Assembly: GCA_021307315.1 (NCBI GenBank)
Contig: JAJSPD010000028.1
Coordinates: 124,001 to 188,000 of the forward strand
DNA from: Bisporella sp. PMI_857
Taxonomy: Eukaryota; Ascomycota; Leotiomycetes; Helotiales; Helotiaceae
Length of the DNA stretch: 64,000 nucleotides
Direction of reading: 5' to 3'
The position numbers were made by a program, and so were the translations under genes. The notes under the pieces are model-generated. The model had not been told where the DNA came from. It saw only the letters and a program-made list of their open reading frames with translations, and ran no database searches. Shown here piece after piece: positions 22,761 to 33,058 of the stretch; position 1 is the stretch's first letter; the number at the start of each line of letters is the position of its first letter.

Positions 22761-23492
22761 TTGTTTAATCGAGTGCTTGGTTGGACGTATCGAACGTGCA
22801 GCTTGTGTAAATGCTCATCCCACTCTTTGAAATGACTTCTAATATCATGGTCTGCTTCGGATTTCAGTTGCTTGGTTGGCTGATTCTCAGTACGGTCAAG
22901 GATACGGAACTAATTGGGCATGATCCCGAATGTGTAAGAAAGACAGTTCGAAATATCATCAGCAATATAACACGGGATTCGGAATTATCGACAAATGTTA
23001 GTTTTACTTGAACATCTAGAACTGATCAGTAGGTAAAGAATTAGCAAAAATCTGGGTTTTATGTGTTCTAAGAAGTATTGAATGAATTCCTCCCATCTCA
23101 AATTAATTTGAATTGATTCTCCTGGCTATATGAGCGTAGCCAACCTTTTGTTCCGAGATTGGAGAAGGGCTATATGTATTGCTGAGGCCTCCCAAAAGAG
23201 AAACATGAAGAGGCGATTTTCAAGATCGAATGCTATCATAGGACAGGGTGCCTTGCGATTAAACTTATCATAATTTGAATGTGCAAATGCATAAACATGA
23301 GAGTTGTATCTAGATAAATTGCGCTCGTAATGATAAGGCCGCATAGGACACCAATTGGAACTGGCTAAGGCTACTATAATATCAGACACGCATGCATACC
23401 ACACCTAGGAACATATATGGTTTTCATCAACATGTGAAGATTGAGTATTGGGTGCGGTTGAGAATCTCAACAGCTTCTCAGAAGTTGTGACT
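22761..23492. other. Intergenic region between GH79 and the decayed HET gene
   Basis: No gene supported. A minus-strand frame at 23126-23404 has no family signature. Confidence 0.4.
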
Positions 23493-25049
23493 ATGGGCGA
23501 CAATAAGTACTCCTACCTACCACTGGGAGCAGCGGAAGATAATATTTTCAGTGCTCGCGTGCTGATATTGGACCCTGCTGTTGAATTTGATGCCACATTA
23601 CATGGTACACTGGAAGAAGTCCGGCTGGACAATCAATTCGAGGAGCAATGGCGCCAGCATCGAGGAAGATCATGTAGTGCGATTCCAGATAGAACTCTTC
23701 CGCCTGCTACATTTCCTCCAGAAGAGGATCCTGGGCAGCAATGGAAATACTATGAAGCAGTCTCTTACACATGGGGGGATCCTTCCGACCGAAACTTCGG
23801 CAATCTGTTTATTGATGGCTACCAATTACCTACAAGCAAAATTCTGTTCGAAGCATTGAGGAGGTTCCGACTCCTATCTCGTAAGCGCAGGTTATGAGTT
23901 GACGCTGTTTGCATAAACCATGATGATCTTGACGAACGCAATTTTCAGGTAGCGAAGATGCATTTCTTATACAGACATTCAGCTCGCGTCTTGATCTGGT
24001 TGAGCGAAGATACTCTTGAGCAAGATGGCTACCTATCATTCCTGTTCTTCGAATAGATCTCTCCATATCTGCAAAGCGTGGGAGGTTCAAATTTGGATCG
24101 GCTTCATTATGGAGTTTATGGAGAGACCCAGAAAATAGTCAATGACTTCAACGCCGCCGCGGTGTTGACAGAGAAACTGTCCGTTGCCATACTTTATAGA
24201 TTTGTTACTCGGCCATGGTTCTCCCGCCGCTGGATCTTGCAGGAAGCGTTGCAGGATGATAGCCAGTTTGTGCAAATGCATTGTGGGTCATCCACCATGC
24301 CATGGGAGATTTTATCAGGCTAATGAGGGATTGGGCTATAGGACAGCCTCGATTTCGTAGATCGTTCGCTGCGAGAATCAGGCGTGGGCGAGAGAGGCAA
24401 ACTTTCTGTCTCTTGCGGTCAATGGTTCTATTCCGCGACTTTTGGTGCTGAGATTTTATAGCCGCTTTGGTAAATTTTGAAGAGCCTGGAGCCTGGAGCC
24501 TTCAATATAGACTATGCACAGAGTGTGGAGGCGAATTATAGGGCATTCGCGGCCAAAATGGTGAGCATGGGCGCTTGTGCCTTCGTAATTGAGTGTGCAG
24601 CGAGTCGTCGATGCATCGAGAGTGAGACATCGGCGAATGGCTTACCAGCTGGGTGCCAGATTGGCGGGTTGAAGGCCCCGAGTTTGAGCAGGAACTCTTC
24701 AATCCAGAAGGAACCAGAGATGAGCCTACGACCATCCACATGGACTATTCGTTGGATCTGAAGGGCCCACACAGTTAGAGAGTTCACTGAGAATGTTCAT
24801 GTTAATGATGCTTTGCCCTTCAAAAGTCTTCTGCGGCCAGATTTCATTCGCCCGAGAGAAGGCGATATCGTGATAGAGACATATTCAAAGGCAGCCCGTG
24901 CACGGTATGTGCTGAGATCGTTAGATATGATGGACCCAGGTACCACAAGAGAAACCCAGATATTTAGACTCGTGAGTCATTACATCTCGGACCGGGATGT
25001 TTTAGCTGTGCCAATCGCAGGAGCCACCAGAGTCTATAGGATGGCGTAG
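23493..25049 (+). pseudogene. HET-domain gene, degenerate with several stops and frame shifts
   Basis: The ATG at 23493 opens MGDNKYSYLPLGAAEDNIF. The HET core follows: YEAVSYTWGDPSDRN, then VDAVCIN(H)DDLDERN, and RPWFSRRWILQEAL. A TGA at 23895-23897 sits exactly where the family has Trp (W-VDAVCIN). A second in-frame stop (TAG) is at 24054-24056, and the same frame resumes up to a TAA at 24321. Beyond that the gene continues in other frames: SWVPDWRVEGPEFEQEL near 24650 and a final piece at 24813-25049. Unlike the HET gene at 4.1 kb this copy is clearly dead. The ancestral role would be vegetative incompatibility or non-self recognition. Confidence 0.85.
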
Positions 25050-25219
25050 TGCCCATTGGAAATTCTGTGATAGTGTTTGAGATACCTGCGTATAGAATGA
25101 CGTCAACTTACCTTCTTCAAGGGAAATGCCACGGGCTATACGAAATATATATCAAATTGCTGGTATACTATACTTCATTTACTGTTACGTATCTTACACT
25201 TCAAGAGGTTCAGCTCCGC

Positions 25220-26071
25220 CTATTTCCGCAAAGAAGCGCCTGACATCAGACCTAGCATTCTTTCCCTATCCTCCTTCGTTATGTTCTCATAGTCGCCTTT
25301 TCTCGCCTTTTTGAATCCCCTTCTTTCCCATTCCTCGAACTCCTTCACACCAACTCGATGCCACGGTACATTCAAGTCCTTGCTCACGCGATCTTTCCAG
25401 TATTCCGAGTTATCACTTCTCTCTGGTGCCTCTCCGTGTTCGAAGAATATCGCCTTCATCTTTTCATCTTCCCGTTTACGCCTCTCCAAATGGCGCTCCA
25501 TCCCGTTAACCATCGATCTCTTATTATACGCTTTTGGCTTCATCCAGTCCGCCACTTTTTTATAGTCCAGCTCGAAGCCGTACTCATCATATGTAGGGCT
25601 GCCATTTGGCCCTTTATTATAGCAAACATGCAGTGCATGGAAGACATGTTGTTCGTTCTCCAGCACGAACTGTTTATACTCCGCATCCTTCTCCGCAGCA
25701 GTCTTGCGGACCTTCTTCCCCTTAGTGCCTTTGAACGGCAGAATATTAGGCGTACACGAAAAAGAAGTACGTCGAATTGGTCCAACGCGGCCTGGGGTCG
25801 TTATTTTCTTGGGTTCGGAAGCTGGAGGCGGAGTTGCGGAACGTGCCTCGACCTTCCATGCTGGTGGTTCCTCTTTCTTGACGAACTTCTCCTTCTTGGT
25901 AGTAGTGTACCCTTGGGGTAGGTCGTGTTCCGCTTTGCGCTTCTTTTTGTTATCTGCGTCTGCATCCGTGACGGGAGTTTTACCAAGTTGCGCGACGTTG
26001 GTTTTGTCTGAAAGAGGCCCGATAGTAGGATGTTGTGCACCTATGCCATGAATTGTTGTAGCCATTTTCAT
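25220..26071 (-). CDS. Hypothetical basic protein, probably nuclear
   Basis: Intron-free frame of 283 residues from the ATG at 26071 (a second ATG two codons on is equally possible). The first ~110 residues are disordered and lysine-rich (NKKKRKAEHDLP, TTKKEKFVKKEEP), resembling nuclear localisation signals. Residues ~125-215 form a compact region (AEYKQFVLENEQHVFHALHV, then YGFELDYKKVADWM) that resembles the small helical domain seen in many fungal chromatin or DNA-associated orphans. The C-terminal region is highly charged (FEEWERRGFKKARKGDYENI). No catalytic motif, signal peptide or membrane segment. Composition and length strongly suggest a real gene; function unknown. Confidence 0.7.
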   Translation of the reverse strand: MKMATTIHGIGAQHPTIGPLSDKTNVAQLGKTPVTDADADNKKKRKAEHDLPQGYTTTKKEKFVKKEEPPAWKVEARSATPPPASEPKKITTPGRVGPIRRTSFSCTPNILPFKGTKGKKVRKTAAEKDAEYKQFVLENEQHVFHALHVCYNKGPNGSPTYDEYGFELDYKKVADWMKPKAYNKRSMVNGMERHLERRKREDEKMKAIFFEHGEAPERSDNSEYWKDRVSKDLNVPWHRVGVKEFEEWERRGFKKARKGDYENITKEDRERMLGLMSGASLRK

Positions 26072-26532
26072 TTGTGAAACCTTTCAGTCTGAAGAAGTGA
26101 ATATTCTTAATGCGGACTGACTTGATGCGAGGGGCAATACTTTAAATGTACGGGATTAGATTGGTGACCTTTCTCGCGTTGTTTACAAATGATATTAGTC
26201 TTGGCACATTGGGTCGCGTAAACATGTGACCTGCGTGGTACCTTTGTCAAAGGTCCCGGGAAGGAAATAATTCTGATTTAGTGTTCGGGTTTTTACAAGG
26301 AAAGGTGCAAGTAGGTGAAAAGTGAAAGTTATGGAAGCCGAATCAGCCATACCACCTGTTCTTAAAACCCGTCATGAAGATTAAGCATCTTGGTGCTGAT
26401 AGAAAACTCAAATCCGAGAAACCACTGTTGATCACCTCCATAATCCTTTGATATAAGAATATCCGGTCCAAAAATCCGTCAAAATCATTAATCCTGTCTT
26501 ACAAATATCTACATCTGCGTATGCCTTAGACA

Positions 26533-26802
26533 ATGTGGATGTTTAATACAGAAAGCTCAACCAAAGTTGGGCTCATTATAATATCCATGAATTGTGAACT
26601 CCATCAACTCCTCCCTTCCAGCAGCAAAGACCTAAGGATCACAGAAATAATCAAACTGTGCATCACTGCTTGTCAAGACCGGGAAGCTCGTCGCCGTCGC
26701 CTTATTCAGCTGAGCATCACAATCCTGCTGTTGATTATCGCAGTCATTAACCTTCAGACCCTGACCTCTCCCCGCTACACAGCAAAGATGTCAGCCAGGT
26801 GA
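26533..26802 (+). CDS. Possible small membrane protein
   Basis: An ATG-started frame of 89 codons with one hydrophobic stretch near the C-terminus (LIQLSITILLLIIAVINLQ), preceded by an Arg-rich segment (REARRRRL). This gives a tail-anchor-like layout. No family recognised. It could be a chance frame. Confidence 0.2.
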   Translation: MWMFNTESSTKVGLIIISMNCELHQLLPSSSKDLRITEIIKLCITACQDREARRRRLIQLSITILLLIIAVINLQTLTSPRYTAKMSAR

Positions 26803-26887
26803 AAGCTTTCACGATCTCAGACCAATCTCATATTTTCCCTTCAATGGCCTATCTAAACCCAGCCCAGAACCTTCCAAACACAAAACC

Positions 26888-27475
26888 TCACTCCTGAATC
26901 GCCCAATCCCATAGATCCTTTCGGCCAAACATGGAACAATCACCACCGTAATACATATCACAGTCTAGGACTGGGATCTGAGGCAAACAAAGAAAGTAAC
27001 ATACCATCGCTATTAGCAAAATCCGCGCACTCGTTCTTCTGCTCGCTACAGCTCCTCGACCACGCAGACGCCAAATCCGGAAACGTAGAAGTCCCAACCT
27101 GAAACGGCCTCTTCGAATCGCCACTGCTCGTAATGGGCGAGGCCTCTTTCCCGCCCAAGGCTCCCGTGAAAGTCTAAGAGCGTCAGCGAGCTTTCGAGGG
27201 TCTTCCAGCGCCTGAGAGCCTTTATCGCGGGAGCAAAGCCCTTCGCTAGGGATTGGAAACCGGTGGACTGAGAAGGAGAATAGAAAGGAGGCAAGAGCGG
27301 GGAGATAGAAGGGGGGAAGAAGTACCTGGAGGTTCGTCGAGTCGGCGCGAGGGATGAGCATCCCCATGCGCATGTTGAGGAGGGAGGAGTCGACGGCGTA
27401 GAGATCTGATGCGAGGGAGGGTGCTAGGAGGGAAGCCATGGCGGCGACTATTGAGAAGATTGTCGATGAACGCAT
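26888..27475 (-). CDS. Small secreted protein, uncharacterised fungal family
   Basis: Start at ATG 27475 with a signal peptide (MRSSTIFSIVAAMASLLAPS). The straight-through frame is misleading: after codon 50 it becomes Arg-rich and low in sense. A better model has three exons: 27475-27326, 27173-27005 and 26964-26888, giving 131 residues. This restores a familiar pattern of fungal small secreted proteins, KRPFQVGTSTFPDLASAW followed by SCSEQKNECADFANSD, and a short tail with two further cysteines. The second intron would be only 40 bp, so the exact end is uncertain. Related proteins are extracellular or wall-associated with unknown function. Confidence 0.65.
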   Translation of the reverse strand: MRSSTIFSIVAAMASLLAPSLASDLYAVDSSLLNMRMGMLIPRADSTNLQVLLPPFYLPALASFLFSFSVHRFPIPSEGLCSRDKGSQALEDPRKLADALRLSREPWAGKRPRPLRAVAIRRGRFRLGLLRFRIWRLRGRGAVASRRTSARILLIAMVCYFLCLPQIPVLDCDMYYGGDCSMFGRKDLWDWAIQE

Positions 27476-28281
27476 ATTTTGGGGTTTCTAGTTCACAAAC
27501 TCAACGGAATTTCTCTTGACTATAAACTTGCGGCCCTTGCTTGCTGATTTTGGTATCGTTCTCCACAATGCAGTGTGGGTATACAGCTCACTAGTTTGAA
27601 AGTGTCGTATATCGATGATTTGTAGTTTGAAGTCGCGACTGTGATGTTATTATTAAAGGTAAATAGGAAATGCGAGAAATGGTGAGGGGGAAATATGTGG
27701 TTGAAACCGTGGTTGTAGGGGTGTCATGCTGTTCTTGATGGTGAAACGTGGATGCGACGAAGGGGCGGATCAATGCGGAGGTCAATAGTGGAACGAAGGC
27801 TATGATACTGATGATTATGAGATGAAAGAGCGAGAAAATATTAGCCGTAAACCTGCAATGCGACCGAACGAGGGAAAAAAACAATCAGATTCATCAACAA
27901 TAGAACAAACGTATCCAAAGATCCATCACTATACCATGCAGTGAAGATGGAGGATGCAGTTGGAAAATACTCGATATTATGCCCTCCCACTCCGTGCACC
28001 AGAGCAAAAACAGGCGCTATCTAATTACTATATACGCTTGCACTCGCGGTAAGGTATCGTGCATACTTAAAAGGCTAGGAAATCAATGACCAAAAAACAT
28101 CAGCTAACACCGGTCTCTAATGCAAATATCCCATTCTCCATTCTCCAGTTGAGACAGATAAATAGAGGATCTATTCTCATTCCTGATATGATATCGCAAT
28201 ATAAATCCTTCAGCCATATCATACGTCCTGCCGTCGATCTCTTCAGTGTTGTACCCTCCAGTGGTGTAGAATTTCAATTGT
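27476..28281. other. Intergenic region between two minus-strand genes
   Basis: No gene supported. It contains the promoter of the small secreted protein (27476 upward) and the 3' end of the Mid2-like gene. A minus-strand frame at 27591-27884 starts without ATG. Confidence 0.45.
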
Positions 28282-29118
28282 CTAGAAGTTGCTTGACACA
28301 TTCGCATTCTTGCCGTTCGGGTTGTGGTACTGATCTAACGTTGCGGTAAATGGGCTCGGCATGCTTCCTGCATCACTCGTCTTCTCCAATCCGTGCGAAC
28401 TCCCTCCGCGATATGGTCCCATCAAATCATCTCCCTCTTCCTCGCTCTTCTTGCGTCCCCAGATTCTCCATGCTACAAAGAATAGTGCTCCAAGCACGAT
28501 AGCACCGACAATGCCGACCACAACGCCAATGACTGTCTTTTTGGTGGATGAGGACATGCCAGAGCTTGTCGACTCTGAGCCTTTGCCTGAACCACTGCTG
28601 CTGGCGCTCGCTGCTGGCACATCTGTGGTGGTGGTATAGGATGATTCTTGTGGAACTCCATCGATGGTTGTGGTAACCTTGACCACAAATGTACTCTGGC
28701 TCATTGAGGTGTCCGATGAGCTATCTGAGCTCCCTGTCGATGACGGAGCGGGGGTACTCGTACTGCTTCCACCCGAAGTTGAAGTTCCACTTGTGTTTGA
28801 CTGTGGTCTCTCGGAACTAGTAGGGGTTGTGGAAGACGGTGATGAAGTGGGTGATGGTGTAGAGGTAGGTGGTGTGATCGTAGGCTCACCCGAAGTGGTA
28901 GATTCTGTGGCCGATGTAGGTGTGCTTGATGTGCCGGTCACAGATGTAGACCTCTCTGAAGTGATAGCATTAGCAATGTCGTCTAGGATTCCACCGTTAC
29001 TGCTATCCTGTCGGCGAGCAACTCCATCTTGTCGTAGCAGATCGAACAAGCTCGCGTGTGTGATGGCGAAGAGGAGGGCAAAGATGGAGATTAAGCGTAG
29101 ATTAAGCCGCGAATACAT
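28282..29118 (-). CDS. Mid2/Wsc-like cell-surface protein (signal peptide, Ser/Thr stalk, one TM)
   Basis: Single exon, 278 residues from the ATG at 29118. N-terminal signal peptide of ~22 residues (ISIFALLFAITHAS). Residues ~50-190 are a Ser/Thr/Pro-rich stalk expected to be heavily O-mannosylated. One transmembrane helix lies at ~195-217 (TVIGVVVGIVGAIVLGALFF), followed by WRIWGRKK and a ~60-residue cytoplasmic tail ending in YHNPNGKNANVSSNF. This layout matches Mid2/Wsc-type sensors of the cell-wall-integrity pathway, which signal through Rho1 and protein kinase C, but there is no cysteine-rich WSC domain. Sensor function is inferred from architecture. A promoter region of more than 500 bases lies upstream. 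Confidence 0.75.
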   Translation of the reverse strand: MYSRLNLRLISIFALLFAITHASLFDLLRQDGVARRQDSSNGGILDDIANAITSERSTSVTGTSSTPTSATESTTSGEPTITPPTSTPSPTSSPSSTTPTSSERPQSNTSGTSTSGGSSTSTPAPSSTGSSDSSSDTSMSQSTFVVKVTTTIDGVPQESSYTTTTDVPAASASSSGSGKGSESTSSGMSSSTKKTVIGVVVGIVGAIVLGALFFVAWRIWGRKKSEEEGDDLMGPYRGGSSHGLEKTSDAGSMPSPFTATLDQYHNPNGKNANVSSNF

Positions 29119-32100
29119 GGCGAAAGTATGTGATGGTGGATGAAGGAAGAAAGAGAAAGCTTGTGGTTGTGGTGGGTGTGTTGGTTGCCCCTTAGATCTC
29201 GTATTCCAATTTTTAGGGATTATGCATCAGCGGGAGTGACCGGGTACAAAGGTGTCATGTATATGAAGGCCGCGGATTAAGTTGTGAGCGAATGGAAAGT
29301 GGAAAGAGAAAAGATTGACAAGTGTCTCACACGACGGTGAGTGGAGTGTAACGAGTGAATGGAATGTAAGAAAGGAAGCGGATGTGGTGAAAGGGTCGAT
29401 TAAAAGTGGTGAGTATGGGTTTGTGACAAGAATTGTGGACGCATCAGCAACGTAGGTAGGGGCTGGCGTCGATTACTCCCAGGGTGTGTGTTTATAAAAT
29501 GGTACGGTCAATGTTATGGGGCAGTTGAATGGAAGGGAAGCCAAGTCCTTGACAAAGGGCCAATAAGACCAGTTGGTTAGGTCGAGATAACTTGGCGCAA
29601 GGGGTGGGTATTTATTCTCCTCTTTCTAGTCACACCCCTTAGTCCCCCTAAATATCAACCAATAGTGTTGTCGCCCGCACGGCCTCGTATCTATTTTCAA
29701 AACATGAGAGAAAAACAGTGTTACCCACAGCACCAGTCAAAAAAGAATGATCATCCAGCTTCTTCTCCTTCTCCATCTTCGGTTAAGGGCACAGAAAAGA
29801 CCCTGATACACCAATTGCCAGCGAATGACGTTGGAAAAGCATGTAAGGCATCCAAGAATGAACTTGCTTTCTGTCCCAACCCGGATGTTTATACTGATCA
29901 AGGGTCCTCGATTGAAGATCTGTACCAAGCGAACGTCATGCGATCTTAGGGATCGGTTTGACGGCCATGATACTTTTCTCTTCGGAGTCGTGCGCGTCTA
30001 AAGGGCGTTCCGAGCTCGTGCAATGGCGATGTCGTTGGGTAAATCACGAAACTTGGCACATATGTTTTCGCGCTTCATGCTTCCTATGGCATGGTCGAGC
30101 ATGTTGAACGGTTCGGCTTAACCCAATCGAGTATCCTTCAAATACCAATCGCGCCACACATGGCTTACGTTTTTTGGACACAGTTATCAGTCTACATGAT
30201 GGCTACCCGCAGACTGAAGCAATTTATTTCTCTTTGGACTGGAGATGACTAATGTTGTTGATCTCTCCCGTAAGTGGCAGAAACATGTGATCAGTATAAA
30301 GGACACGAATATCTCGGGTGGCTTTGGCACGTTTCACGGTAGCCACTATGGGCATCGTTTCCTTTGGAATGCGGAGCGCAGAGAGCATGACTTTCCCGTC
30401 CACGAGTTAAGACTCATACGAACGCCAGTGCCTATGCTAGACTGATATCTGCTTGCGGAGAATGCTCGGACCTTTCAACTTTACCTCAGCTTTTTTTCTT
30501 ACAATGCCGTCTCTTTTCCATTTGTATAAGCAATGCCAAGTCCAACCTCTCATTACGTTGTCTAAAGTATGGTCAATATATGTTCCGCTAAATGAATATC
30601 TTTAAAGTTTGGAATTATCGCACAATGGGTACAAACAGCTTGTAACTATATTATGTCTTTGATGATGTTGGCACGTGCGATACCTCGACAGGTTGCGCCT
30701 GGTTGATGGTTAGCAATCACCATTGTCGAAGAAAGTTAGAATTCCCTGCATATGTGCTGTTCTATGGAGATAAACAGTTTGGAGAATAGCTCAAATGCAT
30801 AACAACCAACACAAAAGGCTCTGGTCCTGGACTGAATCATTCACGTGGAACAATGGGAGATATCGCCTTGGCGTATTTCTGTTTTGGCTGGCCAGAATGA
30901 TATAATTCGTATGTTCAAAGCTTCCATTTCAATGGGCAACTATTCACACAGCAAATTTTATTCATCGCACCATCCCATCTTCTGGAAATTGCTCTTGGTG
31001 CGCCTGGTTGGATAGAGCAAAACCTCCCGACACCCAGAGAGCTTGTGAAAATTGCCATGGCACTGTCCTCTATCTTCCACAATTACGCACATCCATGGTC
31101 TAGATTATCTCATACAAGACCTACCAGCTGGCCTGGATTCTAACAGGAAGGGCATCCAATCTTTCGGCCAATACTGTATGAGCCATGATGATGCTTGATA
31201 CAGGCGTTTCCGTTGTGATCAGTGTATACAATACGGGACCTCATATCTAGTCATGTCATAATATTGGTTCGTAATCAATTTATCCGACCACATTATACCA
31301 GGGGTATATACCCACAATTGTAGTTAATTTTAAGCTGCCGTTTGTTTCGTTAACTGCGAGGGCGACGATTGCAAATGTCGAAGTATAGTTTGGGGTATTG
31401 CAAAATTGGTGAAATCCCCAAGCGTAACCATTCATTTTAAACTAGCATAGTTTTACCTATTTACTTTTTCTTGCATAGTATGTTAAATAGGCTTATTCTA
31501 TCTTTTCTAGTTAAACCAATGAGCTTTAAATATTAAACTGTTGTGTTGTGCATGTGAATTCAATAAAGTTTAGATATAGTGCTTGTAAAATCGTAGAGTC
31601 TATAGTGGTTGAGTTGGTTTTAAATACCAACCCAAACTTAATTTGTACAGAAGTGCACAGGAGTAATGTGGTCCTCGACAATCCTTTTTATAAGCTTTAC
31701 ATCATTGCATGGTCAATACAGTATGCTTGTTGTGACTTTTGCAATTTATAGTACTTTATTCTTTCTCCAAAAGCAATGTAGGACTTTCTCTGCTATATTA
31801 TGAGCTTATTGAGGATCAGAATCCTTTTTTAAAAGGAGACGAGATTTCCGTCCCAACAAAACTGCAGCCGACGAATAAATACGAAGAGCAAGGACTGTAT
31901 ATTATTAGCCAGGGTGACAGCAATGAGGGAGGGACGAGATAATAATCCACAGGTCTATGAAACAACAATGTTTGTGACCTCGATCCATTTTGAGCACCGA
32001 AATCAATTGGCATAGCCGAGAAGAATAGCCAAGAGAGCAGTTTATGTCACCGCCCAAGTCTCTTGTTAGTCAGAAAAGAAGTCGACTCTTCTCTCATAGT

Positions 32101-33058
32101 ACCCATCCCTACCTCACGTTAAAGCAGATGAGGCTTCTGCTCCCATATTTTCTTGCTAAGGTGACAGCTCTATTTCCCAAACCCACATAATAAGCCTCAA
32201 AAGTTGCTGAAGGAGGACTCAAAGTATGCATTATGTCTTTCGGGAAAGGCCTCTTCATAGTGCCAGAAGAAGCAGAATTCTTCCTTGCAAACGCCCAATT
32301 CAAATTTATGCCATGATGCAGGACGCCGAGCACGCACGTGGCCAAGAACGAGGCAAGAGGACGGGGTTTGAAGCAAGGCGAGGTAATGGTGATAGAAGCC
32401 GATTTATCTGATGATCGAGAGCAGAAAAGACCGCGGGGCCGACTCCTTTTCCAAATGCAAACCATGAGACACCAATATTTCCATATAAGACGACATTTTT
32501 AGATTTGCTACAGCCTTTGATATATCCTTGAGGATCGTTCGCCTCAGGTAAACCGGAATTGCGAGCGGTTTGGGTATTCTCTCCTTCTGTAAGATTTGGG
32601 GTAAAGGGCTGTTTCCCCTATGCTTTCGGGCCAGAGGGTAATCTGCCTACCCCGCATCCCGCATTGCAATCCAAGCCACATCAAGTACAAGGTAACGTGA
32701 AAGCTTCAGACATAAACCAGCCAATTTCTTGTGATGTGTAACCACATACTTTGTGTAGTGTAACAAGACCAAAGGCTACCATTTTCTATCATCGACTCAG
32801 AGCGTTGACGCGATGGATTCTCAAATACCCCCACTTTGCATTTCAATGTCACCTCGCTGCAACGTCCCTTCCACCTGGCAAACTATAATTTTAGTATTTT
32901 GGCAATACTCGCATGACGCTGTTTGAAGAAAGAGCGCTCGTCTCGGTGCAACCTTGTCCGCTTGGCTGTGGCTTCATCAAGGTGGTTTATAGAGCGGTCA
33001 CGGATCGTTCACCACTTTCCAATGTTGCTTCTCTTGAGACATATTGGTTTTAGACACG
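29119..33058. other. 3.9-kb region with decayed coding remnants, no intact gene
   Basis: The first ~500 bases are presumably the Mid2-like promoter. From 29704 to ~31140 several readable plus-strand peptides survive in changing frames: DRFDGHDTFLFGVVRV near 29950, GGFGTFHGSHYGHRFLW near 30320, and, after an acceptor-like site at ~30952, LFIAPSHLLEIALGAPGW. They may come from one dead gene I cannot name. 31300-31800 is AT-rich. 32100-32760 has only unsupported frames. The last ~300 bases precede the GH2 start. Confidence 0.4.

Noticed and set aside
28664..29143. 159-codon plus-strand frame opposite the Mid2-like gene
   Set aside because: It is the shadow of the Ser/Thr/Pro-rich stalk read on the other strand.
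32109..32465. 118-codon minus-strand frame
   Set aside because: No motif or splice context, and a plus-strand frame overlaps it.
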